Below are positions 1-12,330 of a DNA stretch of 64,000 nt, piece by piece. The stretch is from Macropodus opercularis (taxonomy: Eukaryota; Chordata; Actinopteri; Anabantiformes; Osphronemidae), in the NCBI GenBank assembly GCA_030770545.1, contig CM061109.1:1054001-1118000 (forward strand). Direction: 5' to 3'. The notes under the pieces were generated by a model. It had not been told where the DNA came from and did not search any database. It worked only from the letters and a program-made list of their open reading frames with translations. Numbering within the stretch: position 1 is the stretch's first letter; the number at the start of each line of letters is the position of its first letter. The translations under genes and the position numbers were made by a program.

Positions 1-2474
1 CAATATTAGCACTTCATAGTCAGGATACTGGCATGATTCAAGGTTGTTATTAACCTGATTTTATTGTATATCAGTCTATGCACTACATCTTGTGACGGTG
101 AGCCTAATTTCAATACTGTATACTTATTTGACATATTATACAATTTATTCTTTAATCTTACTAACTTAAAACAACTAATGAGAATCTTAATGATGAAATG
201 GATGCAAAAATATGTTGGATTCTTAATCATAATGGCATAATGTACAGTTACCAGTAATATAAAAGTCTATGTAGGTTTTACAAATTATATGGAAACTGGA
301 AACACTTAAATAGAACAAAGGAACATTACTTGAGTAATTATGGGTCAACTTGACATATTCTATTTCTACGTCTTCTACAAAAGGACATTTTTAACCCGAT
401 GAGCTTTCAGAAAAGCCAGAGACTCAGACCAGTCGTAACAAAAGATAATGAACCGAACGTTGCCATCCCTAGATCGAGTAGCATGACAGGAAGAGCAGGG
501 CGCAACTTTACTGACTCGTTTTTTCCCCCTTCAGTCAAAAACGCCTGTCAGCCTTCTGCTGACCCTTATTCTAATGTGGCCCATAACAGCATCACACAGT
601 AAATTCCGTTAGATGACACAACACTGCTCCAGCAGCTGGTCAAACACCCTTTGAACCTGTCGTGTGACGGGCAAACACACCTGTCTGAGGCCTGACATCG
701 CTGGTTACCCAGTGAACTGTAATATTCTATTGACCTGAAACAGCTGTCAGATGTTTTTCATTTCACTCAGGAAACAGGGAGGTCATTTAGGGAACGTTCA
801 CCAGGTACTAGACAAACTAGTGAGCTCTCATGTTTATCCTGTTCTTATGAACTCAGAGGAGGCACAAATCAATAGCTTAGTCCCTGCCCGGCTGCAGGAA
901 TCCAAAGAAAGAACAAGACCAAGGCTGCTGTGTTCCAACAATGGGCCTGAAGCAATAACGGTCAGTTGGGTGGATGCATTTCTTTTGTGTCCAGTGTCAT
1001 GGGGTTTTGGGAGACCTCAGGAGCTCAGGCTCACTCAATTATTCAAATACTTGGACCAAAGGTATTTTTTAGCTTTTAGCTCTGCTGCAACAGCCCTAAA
1101 GCTCAGTACAAAAAAGAACAGAAGACCAGAAAGCACGAAGAAAAGATGAATAATGTGATCCAGCCCAGAGGCTGCTCCTCAGGTGAGATTTCACATTCTG
1201 CCTTCATCTCTATCCCTTTAGCTGTGGCCGGTGAGTGTGGGCCACAGGAGGCAGGTCATTCTCGTATTTTTATCTTGGGAGTACAAATTTAGCCCACGTA
1301 AACATAGTTTGTTGTTCCATAGCTGGGCTGAAAAGGAATCCCATGGGGCAGATATCCCTGCAGCTCACATGGCCACAAAATGACACAGCAGCCACTAGAC
1401 AGATGATGACTCGCACCTGAGCCTGGCTGAGTCACAGTCCCACTAATAATGTGGCGGGTATTGTGTTTGTACTAGCTCAATGTGTGCAGACTTTGAAATG
1501 GCTTAGAGCTTTCTGTGATCCTTGAATAGATCGCAGACGGTTAGAAGAACCTATTGTTATCATACAGCTCAAAACATGTGCTTGTGTTGCCTGTTAGGGT
1601 CAGTTTTGCTCACTCATGCTCGAGGCGGCACAGCGTCACTTCGTGTTCTTTTCTGGGCCAAAACGCTTCGATATCTTCAGCAGCACTAGTGCCGTGTGTG
1701 TTTTCACATGAATCCCTCCGGGTCAGTATCTGTACAGTGGGACCTCTTCTCTGTGAAGATACGGGCTTTGTCATGGCACCCGACAAAAAACTTGGCAAAG
1801 ATGAGTATTTCCACCCATCCCTGCTTTCTCCATCTACAGCTGTACAGCAGATGTATAAAACACCAACAGAACATAATAAAGGCAATAATTAATATTTTAC
1901 AAATGTGGTTTCTTTAGGCTACAAAATACAGCTTAAACTAGCGGTAGCATCCAAATGAGTCCGCTGCTCTGTGCAGCCCTCCTCTCCAGACTCTGATGTG
2001 CTCTGCTACACATCCTGAGCTTTCCACTGGTTGCCTGGCAACATAATGATGCAATTCTTCTAATTAATCAATTGAAGAAACAGGATTTTATGTGTAAATG
2101 GTTTGCTGCACAGTAAGTGGTGTAGCTTTTAGAGTGTTTCTAGTCTTTGTGTTGAGCTAAACTTGTTAAATACTGTATATGTGAGAGAAAAAGCTGCCAC
2201 CGCCACTATTTCAAATGAATTTGTAATTACTACTCAGAGCACTATAACACCAGGGATTTGGTTCTGAGTTGAACTCATATTTCACACTATATTGCAACAC
2301 TACTGGGTATAACAATAAGACCAGTTGGAATGAAGGGATTCTTCAGCATTTGTCATGTTGGCTGGGTTGTGAGCGTCTTGAGGGAGATTAGACGCATGAT
2401 GGAGCAGTTTTTGTTGACGTATGATTTCATAGCACTGCAGGAGATCCTTCATCACAGAGTGATGCTGAAACATG
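1..2474. other. Intergenic region, no gene recognised
   Basis: Open frames here are short and show no family resemblance. The only motif noted is an antioxidant-response-like GTGACTCAGC on the minus strand at 1426-1435. I see no RNA gene or array. Confidence 0.6.
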
Positions 2475-3065
2475 CAACCTGCATTAGTTCCTCCAGGCTG
2501 GACGACTGAAGCTCCCTGCTCATAGTTTGTCCCAATAACTTCTTCTCCTCACGTCCAAAGCTCTTCTTAATAAAGCTCCATCTTGTCTTAGACCTCATGG
2601 CTCCTTCTGCTCCAACAGAACCTTGCTTCTCAGAGCTGGTCTACTGGTGGTTCCTAGAGTTTCTACCTGTAGAACGGGAGGCAGAGCCTTTAGCTCCAAG
2701 CTCCTCTATGTGGAACCAGCTTCCAGTTCAGGTTCTAGCAGCAGACGCCCTCTCTGCTTTAACACTAGGCTGAAACCTTCCTTTCTGACAAAGCTGATGG
2801 TTCCAGATGGTTCTGGTTCCTCTGATCCATCTCTTAGTTCAGCTGCTACAGGCTGGAACCTCCTTCATACACTGAGCTCCTCCGGTCTGCTGGAGGTTTC
2901 TTCCTCTATAGAGTTTTTCTGCTGTTGCTATTAAAATGTACAATTTATTGATTGTCTCCAATTCAAAGCTGCTCTATGTGGGATTTGTTGGGTTTAGTTG
3001 TCTCAGTGCCCTGAGATAACTGATGTTGTGAATTGGCGCCATATAAATAAAGCTGAATTGAATAG
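2475..3065 (+). mobile_element. L2-type LINE 3' fragment
   Basis: From about 2475 this is the reverse complement of the element at 33696-34640 and 46865-47800. The shared parts include the block around 2600-2900 and the terminal stretch reading GGCGCCATATAAATAAAGCT followed by a short ATTGAA tail ending at 3065. It is the 3' portion only, without the reverse transcriptase region. The left boundary is approximate. Confidence 0.75.
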
Positions 3066-4230
3066 AGGCCATTGGAAAATTGGAAAGGTTTAACACAGTG
3101 TGCTGACGTTAACAAACTCAAATGCATGGTCCCTTTTTAAGAAATAAAACGTGGGTGAAATGGTGTGTGTTAGCATTTCAAGGGTCCCACTGTGCTGATA
3201 AGTAAGAATCCAGTGCACAGACACACATCAGCCACGTGCTTCGTGGATGCAGGCCAAGGATTTCTCATCAACCCAGCCGATAATTGCAGCTTTGGTTCTG
3301 TTCTGTTGACATAGGTGGACAAATGCAAGTCATCCATTGTTTGCTTTGTACAACGTTTCTATGCGTTCGCCACTGAGGCTTCTGGACAAACAGCTTCACC
3401 AGGTCAAAGCAATAATCACAGTTTTGGCTGCAAGAGTTAAATGTGTGTGGCATCAATTCAACAGGCAACTTTAGTAAATCTTTAAAGTGACACCATTCAA
3501 ATGTGTCTTACAAACAGCACTGCTGCTCTGGTCCATATAAAAAAGCATAATCAAAAATCTCCAATCACCTCATTTGGTCGTTTCATTAGCAATTTAGCAT
3601 TTTGGGTTATTTGCCCAAGACTTGCAAAGTTCGATCATACGTTTTCTATAAATGGACATGGTTTAAAGCTGTGACTGCTCTTCCTAGAAGCCTTTACCCA
3701 GATAACATGACTCAAAACACACTGAGGTAACAAAAACACTTGTGGCATCAAGATGCGAAGACAGTGGGAGCCAGAAAAACACACTGTCCACGTGACGTGT
3801 GGTGGAGGGAGCCTCGGCATTTATCACTGGGAATGATTGACCAGGCTTATCAGGGTCCTACAGCATCACAGGCTGTTCAGCAGCTGAAAGTGGCGTAAAA
3901 ACAAGGCCTGCACCCAGAGACGCAGGGTGTGAAGGCTGTCAGTGGGAGACGTGTGATGACAGGACGCGTCCTCGCTGCTACTGATGTCTTTGTCGTTTTG
4001 CTCGGGCTGTGGTGGCAGTGAGCAAACAGCAGCTTCCAACGTTCCCTTATTTTAGCAGCGCTTTACTCATCGTTCGTGCTGAATAGAAGCCGCAGCGGCG
4101 AGTAAACAGGAGTAACGAGCCGCGGGCGCTGCTTCATGACGGGGCCGTGAACAACACCGACACCGCTCGGTCCCTGTGTTGACCGGCGCGTGTGTGCGCG
4201 CGCGGGGGGAGGGGCCCGTTTGTTTTTGAC
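3066..4230. other. slc40a1 upstream region, no gene recognised
   Basis: No coding exon is recognised. GC content and CpG frequency rise sharply after about 3950 towards the slc40a1 promoter. The open frames here have no family resemblance. Confidence 0.55.
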
Positions 4231-4249
4231 GCTATGCAAATCTCGGGGG

Positions 4250-4259
4250 GTCACGTGAC
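4250..4259 (+). promoter_or_regulatory. CLEAR-type E-box (GTCACGTGAC) in the slc40a1 promoter
   Basis: The 10-bp palindrome GTCACGTGAC matches the CLEAR consensus bound by TFEB/TFE3/MITF. It sits about 140 bp before the IRE, in a GC-rich stretch containing an ATGCAAAT octamer at 4234-4241 and a TATA-like TATATT at about 4266. This is the likely slc40a1 core promoter. The motif is seen directly; factor binding is inference. Confidence 0.6.
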
Positions 4260-4390
4260 GCCGTGGGTATATTGCAGGCAGGGGGACAGCGGCGGCGCAG
4301 AGGCGATCGTCCGACGCAGCGGCTGGGTCCAGCTCCTCGCTTCGACTTGTCGCCACTGACACCGTTTAGTCCATAAGGCCATTTCTTTCC

Positions 4391-4417
4391 AACTTCAGCT
4401 ACAGTGTTAGCTAAGTT
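4391..4417 (+). promoter_or_regulatory. Iron-responsive element (IRE) in the slc40a1 5'UTR
   Basis: The RNA folds as a textbook IRE. The lower stem AACUU (4391-4395) pairs with AAGUU (4413-4417). C4396 is the unpaired bulge. The upper 5-bp stem AGCUA (4397-4401) pairs with UAGCU (4408-4412). The loop is CAGUGU (4402-4407). All ten pairs are Watson-Crick. It lies about 125 nt before the slc40a1 start codon, the placement used by ferroportin and ferritin mRNAs, where IRP binding represses translation in low iron. Confidence 0.95.
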
Positions 4418-4541
4418 TGGAGAGGACAAACGGGAGAAGCGCCGGGTCCGCGTCCGTGGTATTGATCGTGGCTATTGGCCGGGAGTCGACCCCCTTCGCT
4501 TTCCCAGAGGAGACGGCACAGAGACGCACAGCTGCGCCAAC

Positions 4542-7500
4542 ATGGACAACTCTGCCGCGAAGAGGACCTGCGCTGGTAGGTGGCTGCGCTTCGCTTCTAG
4601 CAGGGTTTGTCGTGAGGGGCTTGTAAGCTGACAGGCGTCTGTCTTCACAGAGTCTCTGCGGGACTTCTTCACTTCAGCCAAATTCCTTATTTACATGGGT
4701 CACGCTCTGTCAACGTGGGTAAGTCAAAACCCACCTGAACGTTATTGTGTCATGGTTGCTTCGTGTGGTATAAAGCTGTGCTTGCAGTACTAGTTTCCCT
4801 GCAGAGCAACCTAAAGCTTACATTAAGCCAGATGTATTGTAAAGTTTTCACCCCGTGGAAGCAGAGACTCTTATTACTCGTGCAGCACCTTAAGCACAAT
4901 TCCCGGATCTAAGGCCAAACTGGGTATTTATAATCTGCATCTCCGTTTCCAGGGCGACCGCATGTGGAACTTTGCCGTGGCCGTGTTCCTGGTAGAGCTG
5001 TATGGGAACAGCCTGCTGCTCACGGCCGTGTACGGGCTGGTGGTGGCCGGCTCCGTGCTGCTGCTCGGAGCCATCATTGGGGACTGGGTGGACAGAAACC
5101 CTAGACTGAAAGGTAGGGTCATTAGTATTGGTATTATAGAGCTGTTTGCGGATTTAGTCTCCTTGTCACAGTTCACCTGTTGCTGAATATTTACCCAGAG
5201 CACTTTGGCAAAGGCCCTGTCAGATGAGGGAACTGGAAGGGTGTCCAACCATCCTGTGGAAGCTCTCCAACGACCTAGTTTATGACAAGGGAATCTGCTG
5301 TCTTTGATCAGAACTCTGTCTAATGCCGATCACGGTGTCTCTGCAGTGGCCCAGACTTCGCTGCTTGTCCAGAACAGTTGCGTCATCGTGTGTGGGATCC
5401 TCTTGATGGTTGTTTTCCAGTTCAAAGAACAGCTCGTGGAGCTCTACAATGGATGGATTCTGGTAAGATCCTACAAAGTGCTGACCTTTTACAGTGATCT
5501 GCTAGTTTTAATTTTACTTTTGGAGGTTTTCCTCAAAAACAATCCGGCTCCTGGGACAGAAACCTGCTGTCTTTCACTGATATCGACTTGGCCGTATAGA
5601 GGTGTCAATATGGTTTATGACTGCCTGAAATTCTCCCACATGACCTTTGACTGTTAAATTGACCGAGCAGCTTAGGACACACTAAACACATCCTCTTAAT
5701 CCTTGGTACTCTGCAAATTGTTCATTTCTTCTTTTCCGACGCAGTCATTATTTTTATACACTTTATTAAACTCACATGTTTCAAATTACAGAACCAAACT
5801 AGGGACTTAGGATTTTATAAGAGGGAACCAAACATTCCAAGTAATTGCAAACGCCTCCTTCAAAGAGCTTCTGAGAGCAGAGTTTGTGATGGTGCGTTAC
5901 ACGGGCTTGTTTACACTTGAACAGTATTTCTGGACGTGGACAGAGTTTGGTGAAACAGGAGAATGTCTGGTTGGAGGCCGTCTAGTCAGCAGCTTCTTTA
6001 AGGCCGTTCACATAACTGACAGGGACAGAAATGTGGCCAGACTTGTTGTTATTCAGCCCAGAGGAGCCGTGTTTACATTGTGGACACGGGTCAGCAAAAA
6101 AAATTGCAAGCAGGAAATGGAAACAAGGAATTTGTAAGCAAGGAAAAATACTGCATGTTTTTTAATGTTCTTGTTGAATTCACACTTATCATGATTTGTT
6201 AAAATGCTGATTCATTCACTCACTGTCTGATCTGCGTATCCTTGCTAATATGTAAATATATCATTTACGTACAACAGTTCTGTGATGTGATGAACAATTT
6301 TTGTCTTAAAAAGCATTTTATATTTTCAAACAAACAAAGATTTTCTGATTCTGCTCAGATTCTCATCTTTCCCATAGAACGGTTCATTTTTCAGTTTAAG
6401 GATTTCACTACGTTTATTACCAGTAAGAAAATACATTAGCGCCTTTGTTTTCTGAAATCGTAAATTTAACCAGTGGAAACGTTCGTTTTGTTTTTCAGAC
6501 AACTTGCTACATTTTGGTCATCAGCATCGCCAACATGGCCAATCTAGCGAGCACAGCGACAGCCATCACCATCCAGAGGGACTGGGTGGTGGTTGTCGCA
6601 GGTCAAGACAGCAGCAGGTTGGCAGGTCAGTGTGTATCATACTCATGACCCATTATCACACCTGTTCAGTAGGGCATACTTTGAACCCTGGATGCTGACT
6701 CACTCTCATTTGAAGCTTTTATGTTCAGGCAGTTTCCGCCCAAGTGTTATAAGCTATTTACAAGATTTGCTCACATGTTGAAAAATGAACTTGTTGAACC
6801 TTACTAATCTGCTGTGCTAGTCATTCTAGTAAAATCGGCTTTCATAGGAATGTGTGAGCGCTCACGAAAATATGAAGAATAACTGGCTGCTACCGCGCTT
6901 CTTAATATTGAGCTGCCTCCTGTCCCTGTGCGTCAAACAGACATGAATGCCACAGTGCGGATTATTGACCAGCTGACCAACATCCTGGCTCCCATGTTGG
7001 TGGGTCAGATTATGGCCTTTGGTTCCCATTTCATTGGATGTGGCTTCATCTCTGGCTGGAACCTGTGCTCCATGTGCGTGGAGTACGCGCTGCTGTGGAA
7101 GGTCTACCAGAAGACGCCGGCGCTGGCAGTGAAAGGGGGGCAGAAGGAACAGCACCAGGAACTTAAGCAGCTGGGTTCGTCAACAGGTAGCCGCCGTAGC
7201 CTTGGGTTCACGTCAGCTGAAATAGTGCCGATTGATTTGAGTAATAAAGTGTTTGTCCTGATCTGCTTGTAGATGTGGAAAACAGCCAGAGCCCTGAGGA
7301 GTCTTCTCAGCCTCTGATGAATGAAGCCTCGGTTGTTGTCAAGTCTGACTCTCCCAAGGAGCGGGGCGGTTGTTACCAGGTGACCGAACCACTACGCACC
7401 TTCAAGGCCGGCTGGGTGGCCTATTACAACCAGAACATCTTCTTCGCTGGCATGTCCCTGGCCTTCCTCTACATGACAGTGCTGGGCTTTGACTGCATCA

Positions 7501-8568
7501 CCACGGGCTACGCTTACACACAGGGCCTTAACGGATCCGTGCTCAGCCTGCTGATGGGGGCGTCGGCCGTAGCGGGTATCTGTGGCACCGTTGCCTTCAC
7601 TTGGGTTCGCAAGAAGTCTGGACTGATCCGCACCGGCTTCATCTCGGGTGTGGCTCAGCTGTCTTGCCTAATGCTGTGCGTAATCTCTGTTTTCGCTCCC
7701 GGGAGCCCCTTCGATCTCAGCGTCTCACCCTTCAAGGACCTGTACACCCACTTGGTTGGAGAGAAGACGCTGCCAGAGGTGGACCAAAGTCTAGCCACTA
7801 TCCTCACTGGAGGGAACACCACTACGCCTGCACCCGCTGAAGAAATGCCACCTCTTCAGTCCTACATGTCTGTCGGTTTGCTGTTTTCTGGCGTCATTGC
7901 TGCAAGAGTTGGTGAGTAATCTAAATCTGATTGTGTAAATACCGCTAATGTCCACTAAAGCGTATAGTATAAAGCGAGTGTGACTGAAAGGAAATGAGAG
8001 CTTATTGGCATGTGTTTATTTCCTTTCATAAAATTACGAAAGGCTGTTTTGAGTTTGTAGATGACTTAAGCAGGTCCACAGGATGTGTAACCGGAATGTC
8101 ACATCACCTGTGTGAAATTGCTCCGGATGTCAAAGCAGTATTTGCAACCTTTGATGCCAATAACCTTCAACAGCTTCCTTTCAGTTCCACCTTCTTACAG
8201 TGTGACCATAAAAAACTCCATTAGAACTGAGTATTGATTGCTGTCCTGCAGGCCTGTGGTCGTTTGACCTGACAGTGACCCAGCTCATCCAGGAGAATGT
8301 GATCGAGTCAGAGCGAGGCGTGATCAACGGCGTCCAGAACTCCATGAATTACCTCCTAGACCTGCTGCACTTCATCATGGTGATTCTGGCTCCAAACCCA
8401 GAAGCCTTTGGCCTGCTCGTCATCATCTCTGTGTCCTTCGTGGCCATGGGTCACATGATGTACTTTCGATTTGCCTTCAAGAGCCTGGGAAGCCGCCTCT
8501 TCCTCTGCTGCTCGCCGGAGCAGAAGGTGGAGACGGTAGACAGCCCCTCGCTTCCTACAATTGTCTAA
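4542..8568 (+). CDS. slc40a1: Ferroportin-1 (iron exporter), complete, 8 coding exons
   Basis: Ferroportin exports ferrous iron across the plasma membrane and is degraded on hepcidin binding. Coding exons: 4542-4575, 4651-4718, 4953-5112, 5347-5462, 6499-6625, 6941-7186, 7273-7911, 8252-8568. All have GT-AG borders and consistent phase, giving 568 aa (human 571). Recognisable blocks in order are the first membrane segments (FLVELYGNSLLLTAVYGLVV), STATAITIQRDW, the IDQLTNILAPM helix, FDCITTGYAYTQG with the cysteine equivalent to the human hepcidin-binding Cys326, and the C-terminal ESERGVINGVQNSMNYLLDL. The start ATG lies downstream of a perfect IRE, so translation is probably iron-regulated. 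It is the first methionine in frame with the family N-terminus. The large loop in exon 7 is variable, as in other species. No breaks were seen. It converges with wdr75. Confidence 0.97.
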
Positions 8569-10660
8569 TCCAGTTTTGGAGACTCTGTCCACGGTACATA
8601 TTTGTCGAGCCTCACCCTACCCTGCATCTCGTTTAACTAATATCACTACCTGTAGCTCGCAGAATGCTAATATTCCCACCAGCTATACAAAGCCATTAAC
8701 ATAAGCATTATCAGTAGGTGAGTAAAGAGCTTAACTAGAGAAAACATAGTAGTTAGGAAACTCAAGGTAAGTGGGTAGCCCGAGTTAGATAAAGGACTTT
8801 ATAGCGTTTGCAGTAAGACCTCAGTCGCGATCTCAAGCCTTTAACACATTCATGCACTGTCAAACAATGGTCCATCACCTCTGGGCTTTTAACCCCGTTT
8901 TGGGTGTTGTTAGGAATCCGTGGATAAGGCCCTGTACAATAACGTTACAGCATGGATCTGCTGTAAAGAGGATTAAAGGTGCTAATGCTAACAAAGTCAA
9001 AATGAGGGACCAGCCATGCAGGGAGGCAGGCACTGAGGCTTGAATTCAGAGGGATGACCGAGACCGTAACGCACCCTTCGTTTTCATGCTGCGCCCTCGT
9101 CGCACATCCACGCGTGTGACGAGCAGCCGGATGTGACGCTCGTTGTTTGACCAAACACAAAAGTAGGATGTAGTGTCTTTAACAGGTGGTTATGGGTTAT
9201 GGAATTAACCGTATTTATTCAGGAAATGCAGTTTTATAATATCAGTATTGTATGCGCTTCTGATTGTGCCGTTAAGAGATAAATCCTATGCACCTTTCTC
9301 AATAGTTCTCTCAGTTACCAAAGTCGAAGTCCATATGCAGCATAAAAGGAAGCGAGGGACAGCAATTATCCAACAATTACTACCCAGTCAGGGACAGTAC
9401 AGTGTCAGGTCACTAATGCTTCCATTCAGCGAGTTTCTATTTCTAAGCTACCCTGACATCGTACCTTTATTTTGTTTTCTGGTAGATTTTACCAGTGCTT
9501 TCACTTTGTGATTTTTATGTTTTACTTCTCTCGAGTGATTTCTTTCAGTCAAGATTGTTGTTACACAGGCACTTTAAGTGATTGACGTCTGTCATTACAC
9601 CCAATGCAAGATCAGAGCTCAGACACTTCATCCCCCGCCCATATGTCCACCCCACCCCCATCCGCGTATGCCAGTGACGGCCCTGGTCTGTTCAGACATT
9701 TTGGGGGTCGTGGTGAATACGGCACATACTATAAACGCTTAGCACAGCACTTCCCTCAGACGCCTCCTTTAACTAACTCTGCCAGGGAGCTTCGTCAGCA
9801 ACACTTATCTCCCAGTTACTGCTTCCGACTGCCAACAAACCCTGGACCTGGACTCTGTCTGGCCTTCTGTGCGTTTACTCAAACCCTTTACTCCTGTTAA
9901 ACTTCTTTTGTATGATGACATATTTAGCTTTGCAGCACTATGTGTTTCGTGGTATTTTTGTATGCTGCTTTTCCCGGGAAGGTGATTTAACAGATTAAGC
10001 TTTATAATGACTTTACTTAAAAAATCTAAAACTAACGTAGCTTTACTTAGTTGATTTCTACATTGAAAAATATGGCTTTGTTAAACACACAGTTAGGAGC
10101 TGCCCACCACCAATGGAAAAGCTGCCCAGTGTAGTCTGGAGAAAGGCGAAGGAAAATGTTTAGCTTGGAAACGGCAGCTGCAGAGAACAGAAGGCCACTT
10201 CTGTGCGATGCTGTGAAACCTGGTTGTGAGTGGGAACATGTGCAGGTGTGGTGTCCCACAAGGTGCAGACTCACTGGAAATAAGGCTTAATTCTCATGAG
10301 GAGAAAACCTCAAAGTCACTGAGAAAATGTCGACTTCTTGAAACGGTCTGATGATTTGGGAACGTGACACAAGGCCAGTAGCTCTATATTTTTTATGTAA
10401 ATACCATTAGCAGTCAGTTTAACTCACAAACGTACAATTGGAAAATGTAATGAATTGTGTGCATACAGTATCAAGGTGTGTCTGAAACTTTTTTACGTTT
10501 TTGTATAACTAGTACAACCAACATTTTGTGTCTTTTCAGATGTTTGAACCGATGTCTGTAGTTGAGTAAAGGAATCGTGTTTGTGGTATAATCACACTCC
10601 ACTGGGTATGAGAATGTTGCTAGTGCTTGTATTGCAAACAGTCTCTTCAATAAAGGAAAT
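8569..10660 (+). other. Probable slc40a1 3'UTR
   Basis: No coding region is recognised between the slc40a1 stop codon and the AATAAA at 10649-10654. A GT-rich stretch follows the AATAAA, as expected downstream of a cleavage site. The 98-codon open frame at 9604-9900 resembles nothing I know and probably occurs by chance. The extent of the 3'UTR is inferred from the poly(A) signal only. Confidence 0.5.
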
Positions 10661-12205
10661 TTTACAATCATCTGTCTGTATGGTCTCGTCGGACTGTGTG
10701 CAGCGTGTTGGGTTTCTCACCCTCGGTTTTGGGCTTGGCTGCTGCTGTGTAAGGTCACATACCACTGATGTTCGTGCACCACCCCCACCAGAAATACACT
10801 CTTCCTGTGTGATGGACGTCAGGCTGACCTGCATAATCTCTGGGTGGATTCTTCTTTGTGGTCACTTTAAGAATTGAATCTTCATGCTATATTACTGCTC
10901 TATGCACTGAATGAAACTGTGATGCAACACTACTATTAAGAAGATAATGAATTGATTAGTACCTGGTGCTCTTAACTTTTTAAATATTCAGTCAGTTACA
11001 TCAAAAGCCTCAATCATTCTCAGTTAAAGCTACTGGTTGCACTGTGCACGGAAGGGCTTTGAATTTAGGATGTGTCATACAACAGCTTAACAGCTGAGAC
11101 GCTGAGAGGAAGGTTGAAACGGACTCAAACCCTGCTCATAACTGCAGAACCACACACTAGACTGGACACAGTGACAGTAACAGTCCTAGCGTATGGGAAC
11201 CAGGCTTCTTTCTGAGATGGCTTGCTTTCGCAGAGCTCAGGTTGTTCCACCTGATCGAATGATTCCTACAGTGTCTGATCTGCAAGCAGTATCCTGTCAC
11301 AGCTTCCCATCAGGCCCATAAAAGAGCCAGATAACCAGAGAATGACTAGATAAGGGTGACTCGGCGTATCACCAAAGCCCCTGTACGGCCTCAACGTCTG
11401 ACGAAGGAGTCACGAAAGCACTGGTGGACATCTGACAGAGGAGGAAGTGAAAAATGCTGAAATGTGTCGTCGCAGTTCGTCCTCATCTAAGCTTCACGTA
11501 CCTGTTTACTCAGTTACATCGAAGAACACATGATAAGGCTGCTTGTGATGAAACACAAATGTTCATGTTTTAATAAATCTATCTCCAAGTTTTCCTTGGA
11601 ATCATTTTTCTATCAGTGGCAGCAAAGCTTCAACTCAACAATTCTTGATCGTAGGTCTTCTGAAGCTCTTCTGTGTGTGGTTCACATCAATGCTTCTGAG
11701 AACAGTAAACTCAAACTGGTGTGTGTTTATAGGGCAGGACAGCTTTTACCAACACATCCAATCATCACATTGATTGGCTCCTGGCTCCAATTAGCTCTGA
11801 GAATGTTTGTGTTATGTTCAATTAAAACATGTTTGTGCAGTATTAGTTTAAGCAGACTGTGTTTTTCTATTGTGACTTAGATGAAGATCGAGACATTTAT
11901 GACCAATTTATGCAGAAATCCACGTCATCCCAAAGGGTTCGCAGACTTTTTTTGAAACCGTATGTGTAGTGCTTTGAAGTGGCTAAATTTCAAAGCAGAG
12001 ATGAATACAAAAAGGCTGCTGTATTATCCGAAAAGACCATGAAATACTAAGATTGGCTTAAAAACGATATTTGGGTGTCGAGTCACAGGTTGTTCACACA
12101 GGATGCTGACAGAGGGGAGCCTCTACATGGGCCTCGGGCCTGGTAATGCTGCCAATGTGAGATACTTGTACAATAAAAAAAAAAAGAAGCATTTTTTGTG
12201 TTGCA
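10661..12205. other. Spacer between convergent slc40a1 and wdr75
   Basis: No gene is recognised. A plus-strand AATAAA occurs near 11570 and could be a distal slc40a1 poly(A) site. The spacer is bounded on the right by the wdr75 poly(A) signal, read on the minus strand. Confidence 0.5.
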
Positions 12206-12225
12206 AAGAGATTTGGTTACATACA

Positions 12226-12231
12226 TTTATT
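12226..12231 (-). terminator. wdr75 poly(A) signal
   Basis: AATAAA on the minus strand, about 100 nt downstream of the wdr75 stop codon, implying a short 3'UTR. Confidence 0.7.
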
Positions 12232-12330
12232 TCCAGGAAAAAAAATCTAAAGTAATGTTGAAAAAGCATCTATTGATGTGGTGAAAACTGCCAGTGGACA
12301 ACATAGCTGTAAAAGTGTCTTTATACATAA

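Noticed and set aside
3635..3820. Minus-strand open frame considered as a transposase piece
   Set aside because: No recognisable transposase motif and no inverted repeats around it.
9604..9900. 98-codon plus-strand open frame after slc40a1
   Set aside because: No family resemblance, not in a recognisable exon context, and it lies within the probable 3'UTR.
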